DNA from: an uncultured Oscillospiraceae bacterium
Lineage (GTDB): Bacteria; Bacillota; Clostridia; Oscillospirales; Oscillospiraceae
Length of the DNA stretch: 64,000 bases
Direction: 5' to 3'
Assembly: GCA_944387065.1 (NCBI GenBank)
Contig: CALXDM010000008.1
Span: 1-64,000 of the forward strand
The notes under the pieces are model-generated. The model saw only the letters and a list, made by a program, of their open reading frames with translations, was not told where the DNA came from and searched no databases. Shown here piece after piece: positions 44,461-53,347 of the stretch (its first letter is position 1; each line of letters opens with the position of its first letter). Made by a program: the position numbers and the translations under genes.

Positions 44461-46683
44461 GTGAAGAAACGATTCCGCTCCCTGCTGCTGGCCCTGGCCG
44501 TGGCCGCCAGCCTGGCTGCGACGGCCTCCGCTGCCGGCGGGCCGACCGTGGCCGGCCCGGACGACATCGTGATCCTGTACACCAACGACGTGCACACCTA
44601 TATTGACAGGGGCCAGGAGGAAGGCGGGCAGGGCGCGCTGACCTACTCCAAGGTGGCCGGCTACAAGAGCACCCTGGACAACGTCCTGCTGGTGGACGCG
44701 GGCGACGCCATCCAGGGCACCGCCTACGGCTCCATGGACAACGGGGCCACCATCATTGAGCTGATGAACGCCGCAGGCTATGACGTGGCCACCCTGGGCA
44801 ATCATGAGTTCGACTTCGGTATGGAGCGCATCCTCCAGATCATGCAGCGGGAGGCCGACTTCCCCTATGTGTCCTGCAACCTCTACCACCTGGACAGCGG
44901 CACGCCGGGGGCCAACGTGCTGGACAGCTACCAGGTGCTGGAGGTCAACGGGGTGCGGGTGGCCCTGCTGGGCATCACCACCCCCGAGTCCATCACCAAG
45001 TCCACCCCCGCCTACTTCCAGGATGAGAACGGCAACTACATCTACGGCATTGCCGGCGGTGAGGACGGAACGGAGCTGTATCAGGCAGTACAGCAGGCCA
45101 TCGACCAAGCCGCCCAGGAGGCTGACTATGTCATCGCCCTGGGCCACCTGGGGGTGGATCCCTCTTCCTCTCCCTGGGCCTCGGAGGAGCTGATCGCCAA
45201 CACCACCGGGCTGGACGCCTTCATCGACGGGCACTCCCACACCTCTGTGGAGATGGAGCTGGTGGAGGACCAGGAGGGCAACCCCGTAGTCCTCACCCAG
45301 ACCGGCTCCTATCTGGACGCGCTGGGCCAGATGACCATCTCCGCCGACGGCACCATCACCACTCAGCTGCTCACCGGCCAGGACCTGGCCGATGTCACCC
45401 CTGACGCCGGCGTGCTGGCCATTGAGCAGGGGTGGATTGACTCGGTCAACGACGAACTGGGCCAGGTCATCGGCTACACCGACGACGTGCTGGACAACTA
45501 TGACGATCAGGGCAACCGCCTGGTGCGCCGTCAGGAGACCAACACCGGTGACTTTGCCGCCGACGCGCTGTACTACCTCTTTGACAACATGGGCCTGGAC
45601 GTGGATGTTGCCGTGATGAATGGCGGCGGTATCCGCAACGAGGCGGTCACAGGGGAGCTGAGCTATCTGACGTGCAGGCAGATCCACACCTTCGGCAACG
45701 TGGCCTGCCTGCAAACCGTTACCGGCCAGCAGATCCTGGACGCCCTGGAGTGGGGCGCCAAGGACGTCAGCGACGAGCTGCCCGTGGAGAACGGCGGCTT
45801 CCTCCAGGTGTCCGGCCTGCGCTATACCATCAACACCGCCATCCCCTCCACCGTGCAGCAGGATGACCATGGGGTGTGGACCGGCGGGCCCACCGGCGCA
45901 TACCGGGTCAGCGATGTGCAGGTGCTCAACAACGAGACCGGGGCCTATGAGCCCCTGGATCTGACCGCCAGCTATAACCTGGCCGGCTACAACTACACCC
46001 TGCGCAACCTGGGCGACGGCTTTGCCATGTTTGATGGGGCGGTAAACGTGCTGGACTATGTCATGGAGGACTACATGGTGCTGGCCAACTACATCCAGTC
46101 CTTCCCCGCCAACGCAGACGGGCTGCATGAGGTGACGGGCTACGGCCAGGTAGACAACCGCATCACCATCGTCCACCAGGCCCCCTCCACCCTGTACGAT
46201 GACGTGGCCAGCACCGACTGGTACTTCCCCGCTGTGGAGTACGTCACCCAGCAGGGCTACATGGTGGGCATTGGCGAGAACCTGTTTGACCCCAGCGGGA
46301 CCACCACCCGGGGCGCGCTGATGACCATGCTGGCCCGCTTTGACGGCAACCAGCTGGAGGCCACCGACCCCTGGTATCAGGCCGGCATGGAGTGGGCCGT
46401 GGCCGAGGGCGTATCCGACGGTACCATGCCCACCGAGACCGTCACCCGGGTGCAGGCGGTGACCATGATGTGGCGTCTGGCGGGCCGGCCGGAGGCCCAA
46501 GCCGACCTGTCCGCCTACATCGACCGGGACCAAGTGCCCAGCTGGGGGCTAGAGGCCATTGAATGGGCCGTGTCCAACGGCATCATGCAGGGCAGCGACA
46601 GCCAGCTCAATCCCAACGGCACGTCCACCCGCGCCCAGATTGCCCAGCTGATGATGCAGTTTTCCAAGACCGTCACGGGCTAA
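44461..46683 (+). CDS. SLH-anchored 5'-nucleotidase / UDP-sugar hydrolase family protein
   Basis: 740 residues from the GTG at 44461. Signal peptide about 1-25 (cleavage after ASA). Calcineurin-like metallophosphatase domain: IVILYTNDVHTYI, LLVDAGDAIQG, ATLGNHEFDFG and IDGHSHTSVEM give the metal ligands. The 5'-nucleotidase C-terminal domain has NTGDFAADALYYLF and VAVMNGGGIRNE. From about 577 there are three SLH repeats (DVASTDWYFPAVEYVTQQGY; TTTRGALMTMLARF; WGLEAIEWAVSNGIMQG). It would hydrolyse nucleotides outside the cell while bound to the wall polymer, feeding nucleosides to salvage. Confidence 0.95.
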   Translation: MKKRFRSLLLALAVAASLAATASAAGGPTVAGPDDIVILYTNDVHTYIDRGQEEGGQGALTYSKVAGYKSTLDNVLLVDAGDAIQGTAYGSMDNGATIIELMNAAGYDVATLGNHEFDFGMERILQIMQREADFPYVSCNLYHLDSGTPGANVLDSYQVLEVNGVRVALLGITTPESITKSTPAYFQDENGNYIYGIAGGEDGTELYQAVQQAIDQAAQEADYVIALGHLGVDPSSSPWASEELIANTTGLDAFIDGHSHTSVEMELVEDQEGNPVVLTQTGSYLDALGQMTISADGTITTQLLTGQDLADVTPDAGVLAIEQGWIDSVNDELGQVIGYTDDVLDNYDDQGNRLVRRQETNTGDFAADALYYLFDNMGLDVDVAVMNGGGIRNEAVTGELSYLTCRQIHTFGNVACLQTVTGQQILDALEWGAKDVSDELPVENGGFLQVSGLRYTINTAIPSTVQQDDHGVWTGGPTGAYRVSDVQVLNNETGAYEPLDLTASYNLAGYNYTLRNLGDGFAMFDGAVNVLDYVMEDYMVLANYIQSFPANADGLHEVTGYGQVDNRITIVHQAPSTLYDDVASTDWYFPAVEYVTQQGYMVGIGENLFDPSGTTTRGALMTMLARFDGNQLEATDPWYQAGMEWAVAEGVSDGTMPTETVTRVQAVTMMWRLAGRPEAQADLSAYIDRDQVPSWGLEAIEWAVSNGIMQGSDSQLNPNGTSTRAQIAQLMMQFSKTVTG

Positions 46684-46697
46684 ATGCCCCATCCCCA

Positions 46698-46743
46698 CTC
46701 CCCCTGCTCCAGGCCGCTCACCTAGGGCAGGGGGAGCATCTTT
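46698..46743 (+). terminator. Terminator after the 5'-nucleotidase gene
   Basis: 10-bp perfect stem CTCCCCCTGC with its complement, 19-base loop, then CATCTTTC. Confidence 0.6.
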
Positions 46744-46771
46744 CAGAAATTCCCTTTTCCTTTCCCCGCGG

Positions 46772-46800
46772 TTTACAACCCTGCTCCCATATGGTAAACT
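46772..46800 (+). promoter_or_regulatory. SigA-type promoter for the zinc-ribbon membrane protein
   Basis: TTTACA, 17-base spacer, TAAACT, about 44 bases before the ATG. Confidence 0.6.
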
Positions 46801-46843
46801 GGATGGGCAAACCAGGCAAACTCATAGAGAGAGGACTGATCAT

Positions 46844-47740
46844 ATGCTCTACTGCAAGCACTGCGGCGCCCCCCTGGAAGAGGGCCAGCACTGCCTCTGC
46901 CCCGCGGCCCAGGCGGAACGGGCCACCCTGGGCGGCGCCTTCAGCCAGGAGGAGCCCCAACCTGTCCCGCCCAGCCAGGACGGCTCCGCCCCTGAGCCGG
47001 AGGCTCAAGCCCCCAACCCCGATGCCGGGCAGGAGCAAAGCGCCGGGGAATCCCAATGGGGGTCGGGCACAACCACCACCCATTCCGGCCCCGTTTCGCC
47101 CCCTTCCCACGGCCCATCATCCCAGTTTTCCCACACCCTGAAGAACCTGCTCCCCTTCCTGCAGGCCTATTGGCACAGCCCCTCCCAGGCCACCCGTTCG
47201 GCAGTGGCGCAGAAGGATTGGCTGCTGGCAGCGCTGCTGTTTGGGGCACAGATGATAGCGGCCATCCTGGCCACGCTGTCCATCCTGTTTCAGATCCGTC
47301 GGGCCCTCTCCTCACTCTTTGGCCTGATGATGGGCGGCTTTGGGGTCCTGGACGACATGGAACTCTCCACCGCCCTGAGCATCCCCTACGGGCTGCTGGC
47401 CACGGTGCTGGGCGGCGCGTTGATGATCCTCATGCTTTTTGCCCTGGCCAAGCTGTTCAAGTCGCCGGCCTCCTTCCAGGATGCCTTCATCGCCTGCGGC
47501 GTCAACACCCTGCCGGTCACCGCGCTGCTGCTGGTGACCTTCCTGGTGGGGCTGGTCTCCTTGGGTCTTGGCCTGGGACTGCTGATCATGGTGCTGCCCG
47601 TCTTTGCCGTCTCCGGACTGGTCCCAGCCCGGCAGCTGTGCCCCGACCAGGAGCGGGGCGCGTTCCAGGCAGCCTACCTGATCGGCATCATCCTGGTAAC
47701 TGCCATCACCTATTTCCTATTCGTGGCTATCCTCTTCTAA
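46844..47740 (+). CDS. Zinc-ribbon, Yip1-like membrane protein
   Basis: 298 residues. N-terminal CKHCGAPLEEGQHCLC is a zinc ribbon, then about 80 residues of Pro/Ser/Gln-rich linker. From about residue 125 there are five or six hydrophobic segments (LLAALLFGAQMIAAILATLS; LLATVLGGALMILMLFALA; LPVTALLLVTFLVGLVSLG), in the arrangement of Yip1/DUF1282-type proteins. The central SFQDAFIACGVNT fits that group. Function unknown. Confidence 0.75.
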   Translation: MLYCKHCGAPLEEGQHCLCPAAQAERATLGGAFSQEEPQPVPPSQDGSAPEPEAQAPNPDAGQEQSAGESQWGSGTTTTHSGPVSPPSHGPSSQFSHTLKNLLPFLQAYWHSPSQATRSAVAQKDWLLAALLFGAQMIAAILATLSILFQIRRALSSLFGLMMGGFGVLDDMELSTALSIPYGLLATVLGGALMILMLFALAKLFKSPASFQDAFIACGVNTLPVTALLLVTFLVGLVSLGLGLGLLIMVLPVFAVSGLVPARQLCPDQERGAFQAAYLIGIILVTAITYFLFVAILF

Positions 47741-47748
47741 TTGCAAAT

Positions 47749-47784
47749 AACCGGGCGCCGGCAAAGCCGGTGCCCGGTTGTTTT
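47749..47784. terminator. Terminator between convergent genes
   Basis: 14-bp stem AACCGGGCGCCGGC with its complement, loop AAA, then GTTTT; its edge touches the stop of the chromate transporter gene. Confidence 0.8.
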
Positions 47785-48340
47785 ACATCTGCAGCACCAC
47801 GCCCACCACCGCAGACAGAGCAATGAAGCAGATGGGGTGCAGCGTTTTCAGGCGGGTGAAGCGCAACAGCAAAAAGACCGCCAGCGCCAACCCCACCGCC
47901 GCCCAGTGGATCCCAGCCGCCCCCGCCCCGCCGCCCGGGAGCAGGGCGATCTGGGCCACCTGGAGCATCGCCGCGGTAATCAGCGCCACCGAGGCCGCCC
48001 GCAGCCCATAAAACGCCCCGTCCACCAGCCTGGACTGACGGAAGCGCTGGAGGAACTTGGCGATCACCAGAATGATGATCACCGACGGGCACACCAACCC
48101 CAGGGTGGCCACCACCCCGCCGGGCGCCCCGGCGGTGGCAAACCCCACATAGGTGGCGGTGTTCACCCCCATGGGGCCTGGAGTGGACTCGGAAATGGCT
48201 ACCATGTCAGCCAGCTGCCCAGGGGTAAACCAGCCGGTGCGTCCCCCCAAATCGGTGAGGAAGGGGATGGTAGCCATCCCCCCGCCGATGGAGAAAAGCC
48301 CTACCTGGAAGAACTCCCAGAACAGGCGCAGATAGATCAT
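47783..48340 (-). CDS. chrA: Chromate transporter, short form (second half)
   Basis: 185 residues, ATGA overlap with its partner upstream. FFQVGLFSIGGGMATIPFL, the STPGPMGVNTATYVGF motif and VVATLGLVCPSVIIILVIA are the ChrA domain hallmarks, with about six hydrophobic segments. The two adjacent half-genes together make the equivalent of a full ChrA, likely acting as a heterodimer. Substrate in anaerobes is unproven. Confidence 0.92.
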   Translation of the reverse strand: MIYLRLFWEFFQVGLFSIGGGMATIPFLTDLGGRTGWFTPGQLADMVAISESTPGPMGVNTATYVGFATAGAPGGVVATLGLVCPSVIIILVIAKFLQRFRQSRLVDGAFYGLRAASVALITAAMLQVAQIALLPGGGAGAAGIHWAAVGLALAVFLLLRFTRLKTLHPICFIALSAVVGVVLQM

Positions 48341-48930
48341 TCCCTGCCGCCCCCTCTCCCCCGATGGACCAGCAGCCCCGCCGCCCCGGACAGCACCACC
48401 AGCGCAACCGGGGAGCACAGATAGCCCAGCGCCGCTCCCGCCAGCCCCGCCGGGCTGGGCGCAAAGGCGCCCACGGCGGACAGGATCAGCACCCCGGCGT
48501 AGATCAGCCGGGTGGGCCAGTCGGTCACGCTGCCCCGGAAGAGGCGGATCACGCTGTTGAGGATCAGCGCCACCACGCCAGCCCGCACCCCGTTGAAGGC
48601 GTGAACCACCCATGGAAGATCCATGAAATTGCTCAAAAAGGCCGCCACCACCAGGATAATGGCCACCGAGGGAAACACCAGCCCCAGGGTGGCCACCACC
48701 CCTCCGGCCACCCCCGCCCGCTTGTTGCCCACGAAGGTGGCGGTATTGACCGCGATCACCCCCGGCGTGCACTGACCCACGGCATAGTAGTCGGCCAGCT
48801 CGTCCTCACTGACCCATCCCCTGCGCTCGGCCAGCTCCCGCTGGAGGATGGGCAGCATGGCATATCCCCCTCCGAAGGTACACACCCCGATCTTAGCAAA
48901 GGTTCCAAACAGCTCCGCCATCTGCCCCAC
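48337..48930 (-). CDS. chrA: Chromate transporter, short form (first half)
   Basis: 197 residues from a GTG at 48930 with GGAGG upstream (a TTG at 48954 overlaps that site; ATG 48921 is an alternative). FAKIGVCTFGGGYAMLPILQ, QCTPGVIAVNTATFVGNKRA and VVATLGLVFPSVAIILVVA show the ChrA domain. Its SxPG position reads TPG, as does its partner's. Follows nadE by 31 bases on the same strand. Confidence 0.92.
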   Translation of the reverse strand: MGQMAELFGTFAKIGVCTFGGGYAMLPILQRELAERRGWVSEDELADYYAVGQCTPGVIAVNTATFVGNKRAGVAGGVVATLGLVFPSVAIILVVAAFLSNFMDLPWVVHAFNGVRAGVVALILNSVIRLFRGSVTDWPTRLIYAGVLILSAVGAFAPSPAGLAGAALGYLCSPVALVVLSGAAGLLVHRGRGGGRE

Positions 48931-48961
48931 GGCAGCCCCTCCTTCCTCTTGCAAAGCATCC

Positions 48962-50872
48962 TCACAGACGCTTGAGCTGCTCCAACCAAAGGCTGGCCGC
49001 CCCGTCGCTGGGCATCCGCCAGTCCCCCCGGGGAGACAGGGTCAGGGTGCCCACCTTGGGCCCGTCAGGCAGGCAGGAGCGCTTGAACTGTTGGGCGAAA
49101 AAGCGGCGGTAGAAGCGCTCCATCCACTTGAGCAGGGCCGCCCGGTCGTACCGGTCTGCAAAGGCCTGCTGGGCCAGGCGCAGCACCTTGCGGGGCGGGA
49201 ATCCCCAGCGGATGGCGTAGTACAGGAAGAAGTCGTGCAGCTCGTAGGGCCCCACCAGTTCCTCTGTGCGCTGGGCGATCTCCCCGTCCTGGGGGGGCAG
49301 CAGTTCCGGGGAAACCGGGGTGTCCAGAATATCCCACAGCACCCGGCCCAGCTCTCCCCCCAGCTCATCGGCCACAAAGGCCACCAGATGGCGCACCAAC
49401 GTCTTGGGAATCGAGGCGTTCACCGCGTACATGCTCATGTGATCCCCATTGTAGGTGCACCAGCCCAGGGCCAGCTCGCTCAGGTCCCCCGTGCCCACCA
49501 CCAGCCCCTCCCGCTGGTTGGCCAGATCCATGAGCACCTGGGTGCGCTCCCGGGCCTGGCTGTTTTCATAGGTGATGGAGTGATCCCGCATGGACTGCCC
49601 AATGTCGTCAAAATGCCGGCTCACCGCCTCCCCGATGTCCACTGTCAGCAGCCGGGCCCCCAGCTGCTGGGCCAGCTGCTCGGCGTTGGAACGGGTGCGG
49701 ACGGTGGTGCCAAAGCAGGGCATGGTGACGGCCAGGATCTCCTCCCTGGCCCGGCCCAGCAGATCAAAGGCCATGGCCGCAATGAGGATGGCCAGAGTGG
49801 AATCCAGCCCACCGGACAGCCCAATGAGGGCGCAGCGGGCCCGGGTGTGCTCCAGGCGCTGCTTCAGCCCCAGGGCGGCCAGGCGCAGGATCTCGTCGCA
49901 CCGCTCAGCCCGGTCCAGCTCCCCCTGGGGGACGAAGGGGGCGGGGGCGACCGGCCGGGTTAGCTCGGTGTCCTCCACGGTGAGGGAAAACTCCTGGACC
50001 GGCAACAGCGGCCCCTTGGGCGGGAAGGTGGACAGGCGCCGGCGCTCATAGCACAGGCGGTCGATGTCCAGCTCACTCACCGTCAGCCCTTCCTCAAACC
50101 GGCTCTCCGCCAGCAGGACTCCGTTCTCCGCCACCATATTATGCCCGGAAAACACCAGATCGGTGGAGGACTCCCCCTCCCCCGCGTCAGCGTACACATA
50201 GCCGCACACCAACCGGCCAGACTGGCCTGCCACCAGGTCCCGGCGGTAGGCCGCCTTGCCCGCCACCTCGTCGGAGGCCGACAGGTTGAGCACCAGCGTG
50301 GCCCCCGCCGCGCACAGACGGGTGGAGGGAGGCGCGGGCACCCACAGATCCTCGCAGATCTCCACCCCCACCGTCAGGTTGGGCAGGACGGCGCACCGGA
50401 ACAGCTGATCAGGAGAGAGCAGCACCCCCTCCTGCCCGGCAAAGGGGAGGGTCACCTCCCCCTCCAGCGTCCCGGCGGAGGCAAACCATCGGGCCTCATA
50501 AAACTCCCCATAATTGGGGATGTGGGTCTTGGGCACCAGGCCCAAAAGCTTTCCCCTATGTAGAATTGCAGCGCAATTATACAGTTTGTTATTGGCCCGC
50601 ACCGGCAAACCCAGGGCAGCCAGCAGGTCCAACCCCACTGTAGCCTCCATCACCTGGGCCAGGGCCTGCTCCGCCCCCTCCAACAGCGCGTCCTGCAAAA
50701 ACAGGTCGGCGCAGGTATATCCGGTCAGGCACAGCTCGGGCAGGCACAGCACCTTGACCCCCTGCTGGGCCGCCTGCCTCATCAGCTCGATCACCTGCGC
50801 CCCATTGTAGGCGCAGTCGGCCACCCGGATCTTGGGGCTGCCCGCCGCCACTTTTACAAAGCCGTCTGTCAT
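48962..50872 (-). CDS. nadE: Glutamine-dependent NAD+ synthetase
   Basis: 636 residues from ATG 50872 (AAGGAGGAGG upstream). N-terminal nitrilase-type amidase with the catalytic triad Glu in LCLPELCLTGY, Lys in LVPKTHIPNYGEFYE and Cys in VGVEICEDLWVP. C-terminal synthetase domain has the ATP pyrophosphatase loop LIGLSGGLDSTLAILIA and GTGDLSELALGWCTYNGDHM. Last step of NAD synthesis, using ammonia channelled from glutamine. Own promoter; divergent from punA. Confidence 0.97.
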   Translation of the reverse strand: MTDGFVKVAAGSPKIRVADCAYNGAQVIELMRQAAQQGVKVLCLPELCLTGYTCADLFLQDALLEGAEQALAQVMEATVGLDLLAALGLPVRANNKLYNCAAILHRGKLLGLVPKTHIPNYGEFYEARWFASAGTLEGEVTLPFAGQEGVLLSPDQLFRCAVLPNLTVGVEICEDLWVPAPPSTRLCAAGATLVLNLSASDEVAGKAAYRRDLVAGQSGRLVCGYVYADAGEGESSTDLVFSGHNMVAENGVLLAESRFEEGLTVSELDIDRLCYERRRLSTFPPKGPLLPVQEFSLTVEDTELTRPVAPAPFVPQGELDRAERCDEILRLAALGLKQRLEHTRARCALIGLSGGLDSTLAILIAAMAFDLLGRAREEILAVTMPCFGTTVRTRSNAEQLAQQLGARLLTVDIGEAVSRHFDDIGQSMRDHSITYENSQARERTQVLMDLANQREGLVVGTGDLSELALGWCTYNGDHMSMYAVNASIPKTLVRHLVAFVADELGGELGRVLWDILDTPVSPELLPPQDGEIAQRTEELVGPYELHDFFLYYAIRWGFPPRKVLRLAQQAFADRYDRAALLKWMERFYRRFFAQQFKRSCLPDGPKVGTLTLSPRGDWRMPSDGAASLWLEQLKRL

Positions 50873-50947
50873 GAAGCGACCTCCTCCTTCCCCCCCTTGC
50901 TCTGGCACGCGCCCGCCCCAGCCGTCTCAGAAGGGTAATCAGTTCTT

Positions 50948-50976
50948 ATCATACCCCAAATTCCGGGAAAATGCAA
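50948..50976 (-). promoter_or_regulatory. SigA promoter for nadE
   Basis: Minus-strand TTGCAT, 17-base spacer, TATGAT. Confidence 0.65.
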
Positions 50977-51052
50977 CCGATCCTGATTGATATTAGAATT
51001 TATGAACGATTTGCAAAATTTTTGCCACCCCGGCCGCTCCCGGGCGGAAACC

Positions 51053-51081
51053 TTGATTTTTCGTGGGAAATGGTGTACACT
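51053..51081 (+). promoter_or_regulatory. SigA promoter for punA and the deaminase
   Basis: TTGATT, 17-base spacer, TACACT, about 35 bases before the punA ATG. Confidence 0.65.
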
Positions 51082-51115
51082 AAGGCAACCATATCCAAGG
51101 ATGGGAGGGGTTTTC

Positions 51116-51961
51116 ATGGCGCATCCCTACGAGCATTATCAGCGCAGCGCCGACTTCATCCGGGGCAAGCTGAACGGCTTTACTCCAAAGGTGGCCCTGG
51201 TACTGGGCTCTGGCCTGGGCTTTCTGGGCGACCGGGTGGAGGGGGCTGTCGCCATCCCCTATGGGGAGATCCCTCACTTCCAAGCCTCTACCGCCCCAGG
51301 GCACAAGGGCCGCCTCGTGTTTGGCACCTTGGCCGGCCAGGCGGTTGCCGTCATGCAGGGGCGGATGCACCACTACGAGGGGCACTCCTATGAGGATGTA
51401 TCCTACGCCGTGCGGGTGTTGCGCCTGCTGGGGTGCGACACCCTCATCGTCACCAACGCCGCCGGTTGCGTGCGCACCGATTGGCAGGCGGGGGATCTGA
51501 TGCTCATCACCGACCAGATCAAGCTCTTTTCCCCCTCCCCTCTCCGGGGGGAGAACCTGCCCCAGTTCGGCCCCCGCTTCCCAGACGCCTCCCACCTGTA
51601 CACCCCACGGCTCCAGCAGCTGGCCCGCACGGTGGCCGCCCGGCAGGGGCTGCCCTTGCGGGAGGGGGTGTACTTCTACTGCTACGGCCCGCAGTACGAG
51701 ACCCCTGCCGAGGTGCGGGCCGCCCGCGCCCTGGGGGGAGACGCGGTGGGGATGTCCACCGCCCCAGAGGTGCTCGTGGCCGCCCACTGCGGCATGGAGG
51801 TGCTGGGCTTCACCCTGCTGAGCAACATGGCCGCCGGCATCCTGGACCAGCCGCTGAGCGAGCAGGAGGTGCTGGACGCGGCCCAGGCCGCCCAGGGCCG
51901 CTTCTCTGCCCTGGTGCTGGGCTGCCTGGAAGAGATGGGCCGCCCGGCGGGCGGAGGATAA
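51116..51961 (+). CDS. punA: Purine nucleoside phosphorylase, 6-oxopurine type
   Basis: 281 residues from ATG 51116 (GGGAGGGG upstream). Trimeric PNP family: VALVLGSGLGFLGDRVEG phosphate site, GRMHHYEGHSYEDVSY, and GPQYETPAEVRAARALGGDA with the base-binding Glu. The specificity residue in LLSNMAAGI is Asn, as in hypoxanthine/guanine-specific PNPs, not Asp as in MTA phosphorylases. The downstream deaminase would convert adenine nucleosides to the 6-oxo form this enzyme prefers. Confidence 0.95.
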   Translation: MAHPYEHYQRSADFIRGKLNGFTPKVALVLGSGLGFLGDRVEGAVAIPYGEIPHFQASTAPGHKGRLVFGTLAGQAVAVMQGRMHHYEGHSYEDVSYAVRVLRLLGCDTLIVTNAAGCVRTDWQAGDLMLITDQIKLFSPSPLRGENLPQFGPRFPDASHLYTPRLQQLARTVAARQGLPLREGVYFYCYGPQYETPAEVRAARALGGDAVGMSTAPEVLVAAHCGMEVLGFTLLSNMAAGILDQPLSEQEVLDAAQAAQGRFSALVLGCLEEMGRPAGGG

Positions 51962-52029
51962 CCCCGCACCCCACCCCAGAGTCCCGGAAACCGGGGTCTA
52001 TCCCCTCGCGGGAAAGGAGGTTCACGGCC

Positions 52030-53343
52030 ATGTCAACCCTGTTCACCCACGTCACCGCTCTGCTCCTGGACAAGGCGTTCACCACCCTGAAAGACGGCTA
52101 TATCGCCGTGGAGGGATCCCGGATCACCCACGTGGGGTCCCAGCGCCCCCAGGGGGTGTACGATGAGGTCCTGGACTGCACCGGCAAGGTGATGATGCCC
52201 GGCCTGGTCAACGCCCACACCCACCTGCCCATGACCCTCATGCGGGGGTACGGTGGGGGGCACAACCTTCAGGACTGGCTCCAGCGGTACATCTTCCCCG
52301 CCGAGGCCAGGCTGGACGACCGGGCGGTGGGCGCCGGGGCGGCCCTGGGGCTGGCGGAGATGATCGCCTGCGGCATCACCTGTGTGGCCGATATGTATCT
52401 GCGCACGCCCGCCATCGCCCAGCAGGTGCTGCAGGCGGGCATCTCCGCCAACCTGTCCTGCGGGGGGGTGTACTTTGGCCCCGAGGAGGACTTCTCCCCG
52501 GACACCTGCGCCGACTGCCGCCACCAGCGGGAGCTCACCGAGGGCTGGCACGGGGCGGGGGACGGCCAGATTCTGGTGGACGCGTCCATCCACGGCGAGT
52601 ACACCTCCTGCCCGCCCCTGTGGCGGTGGATGGCCGACTACGCCCAGGCCCACGGCCTGGGGATGCACGTTCACATTTCCGAGACCGCCGCGGAGCACAA
52701 AGCCTGCCTGGACCGCCGGGGACTGACCCCCATCCAAGCCCTGGATCAATACGGGGTTTGGGGCGGGCGGGCCATTGCCGCCCACTGCGTATACACCACG
52801 CCGGAGGACTGGGCCGTCATGGCCCAGCGGGGGGTGTCCTGTGTCCACAACCCGCACTCCAACCTGAAGCTGGGCTCTGGGGTGGCCCCCATCCCAGCCA
52901 TGCTGGCCGCCGGGGTCAACGTGGCCCTTGGCACCGACGGCATGAGCTCCCACAACAGCGCCGACCTGTTTGCCGACCTGAAGCTGGCCGCCCTGCTGCA
53001 CAACGGCGTGGGCCGTGACCCCATGGCCATGACCACCCGGCAGGCCCTGGAGCTGGCCACCACCGGGGGGGCCCGGGCTCTGGGGCGGAACGCGGGGCGC
53101 ATCGCCCCGGGGGCTGTGGCCGACCTGATCCTGCTGGACTTTGACGCGCCCAATCTGACGCCCTGCCACGATGTGGCGGAAAACTTGGTCTTTGCCGCCC
53201 ACGGCTCCAACGTGGTGATGAATATGGCCCGGGGACGGGTCATATACAGAAATGGAACCTTCCTGACGCTGGATCTGGAGCGTATTCAGGATGAAGTGCG
53301 CCGGTATGCCCTGCCCTTGGTGTTCGGCGCTGGGAAAGGTTGA
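52030..53343 (+). CDS. mtaD: 5-methylthioadenosine / S-adenosylhomocysteine deaminase
   Basis: 437 residues from ATG 52030 (AAAGGAGG upstream). Amidohydrolase with metal ligands in GLVNAHTHLPMTLMRGYGGG, MHVHISETAAEH, IAAHCVYTTPEDW and ALGTDGMSSHNSADLF. The GGGHNLQDWLQRYIFPAEA stretch is characteristic of MTA/SAH deaminases. Deaminates MTA, SAH or adenosine. Sits 68 bases after punA in the same operon. Confidence 0.93.
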   Translation: MSTLFTHVTALLLDKAFTTLKDGYIAVEGSRITHVGSQRPQGVYDEVLDCTGKVMMPGLVNAHTHLPMTLMRGYGGGHNLQDWLQRYIFPAEARLDDRAVGAGAALGLAEMIACGITCVADMYLRTPAIAQQVLQAGISANLSCGGVYFGPEEDFSPDTCADCRHQRELTEGWHGAGDGQILVDASIHGEYTSCPPLWRWMADYAQAHGLGMHVHISETAAEHKACLDRRGLTPIQALDQYGVWGGRAIAAHCVYTTPEDWAVMAQRGVSCVHNPHSNLKLGSGVAPIPAMLAAGVNVALGTDGMSSHNSADLFADLKLAALLHNGVGRDPMAMTTRQALELATTGGARALGRNAGRIAPGAVADLILLDFDAPNLTPCHDVAENLVFAAHGSNVVMNMARGRVIYRNGTFLTLDLERIQDEVRRYALPLVFGAGKG

Positions 53344-53347
53344 GATT

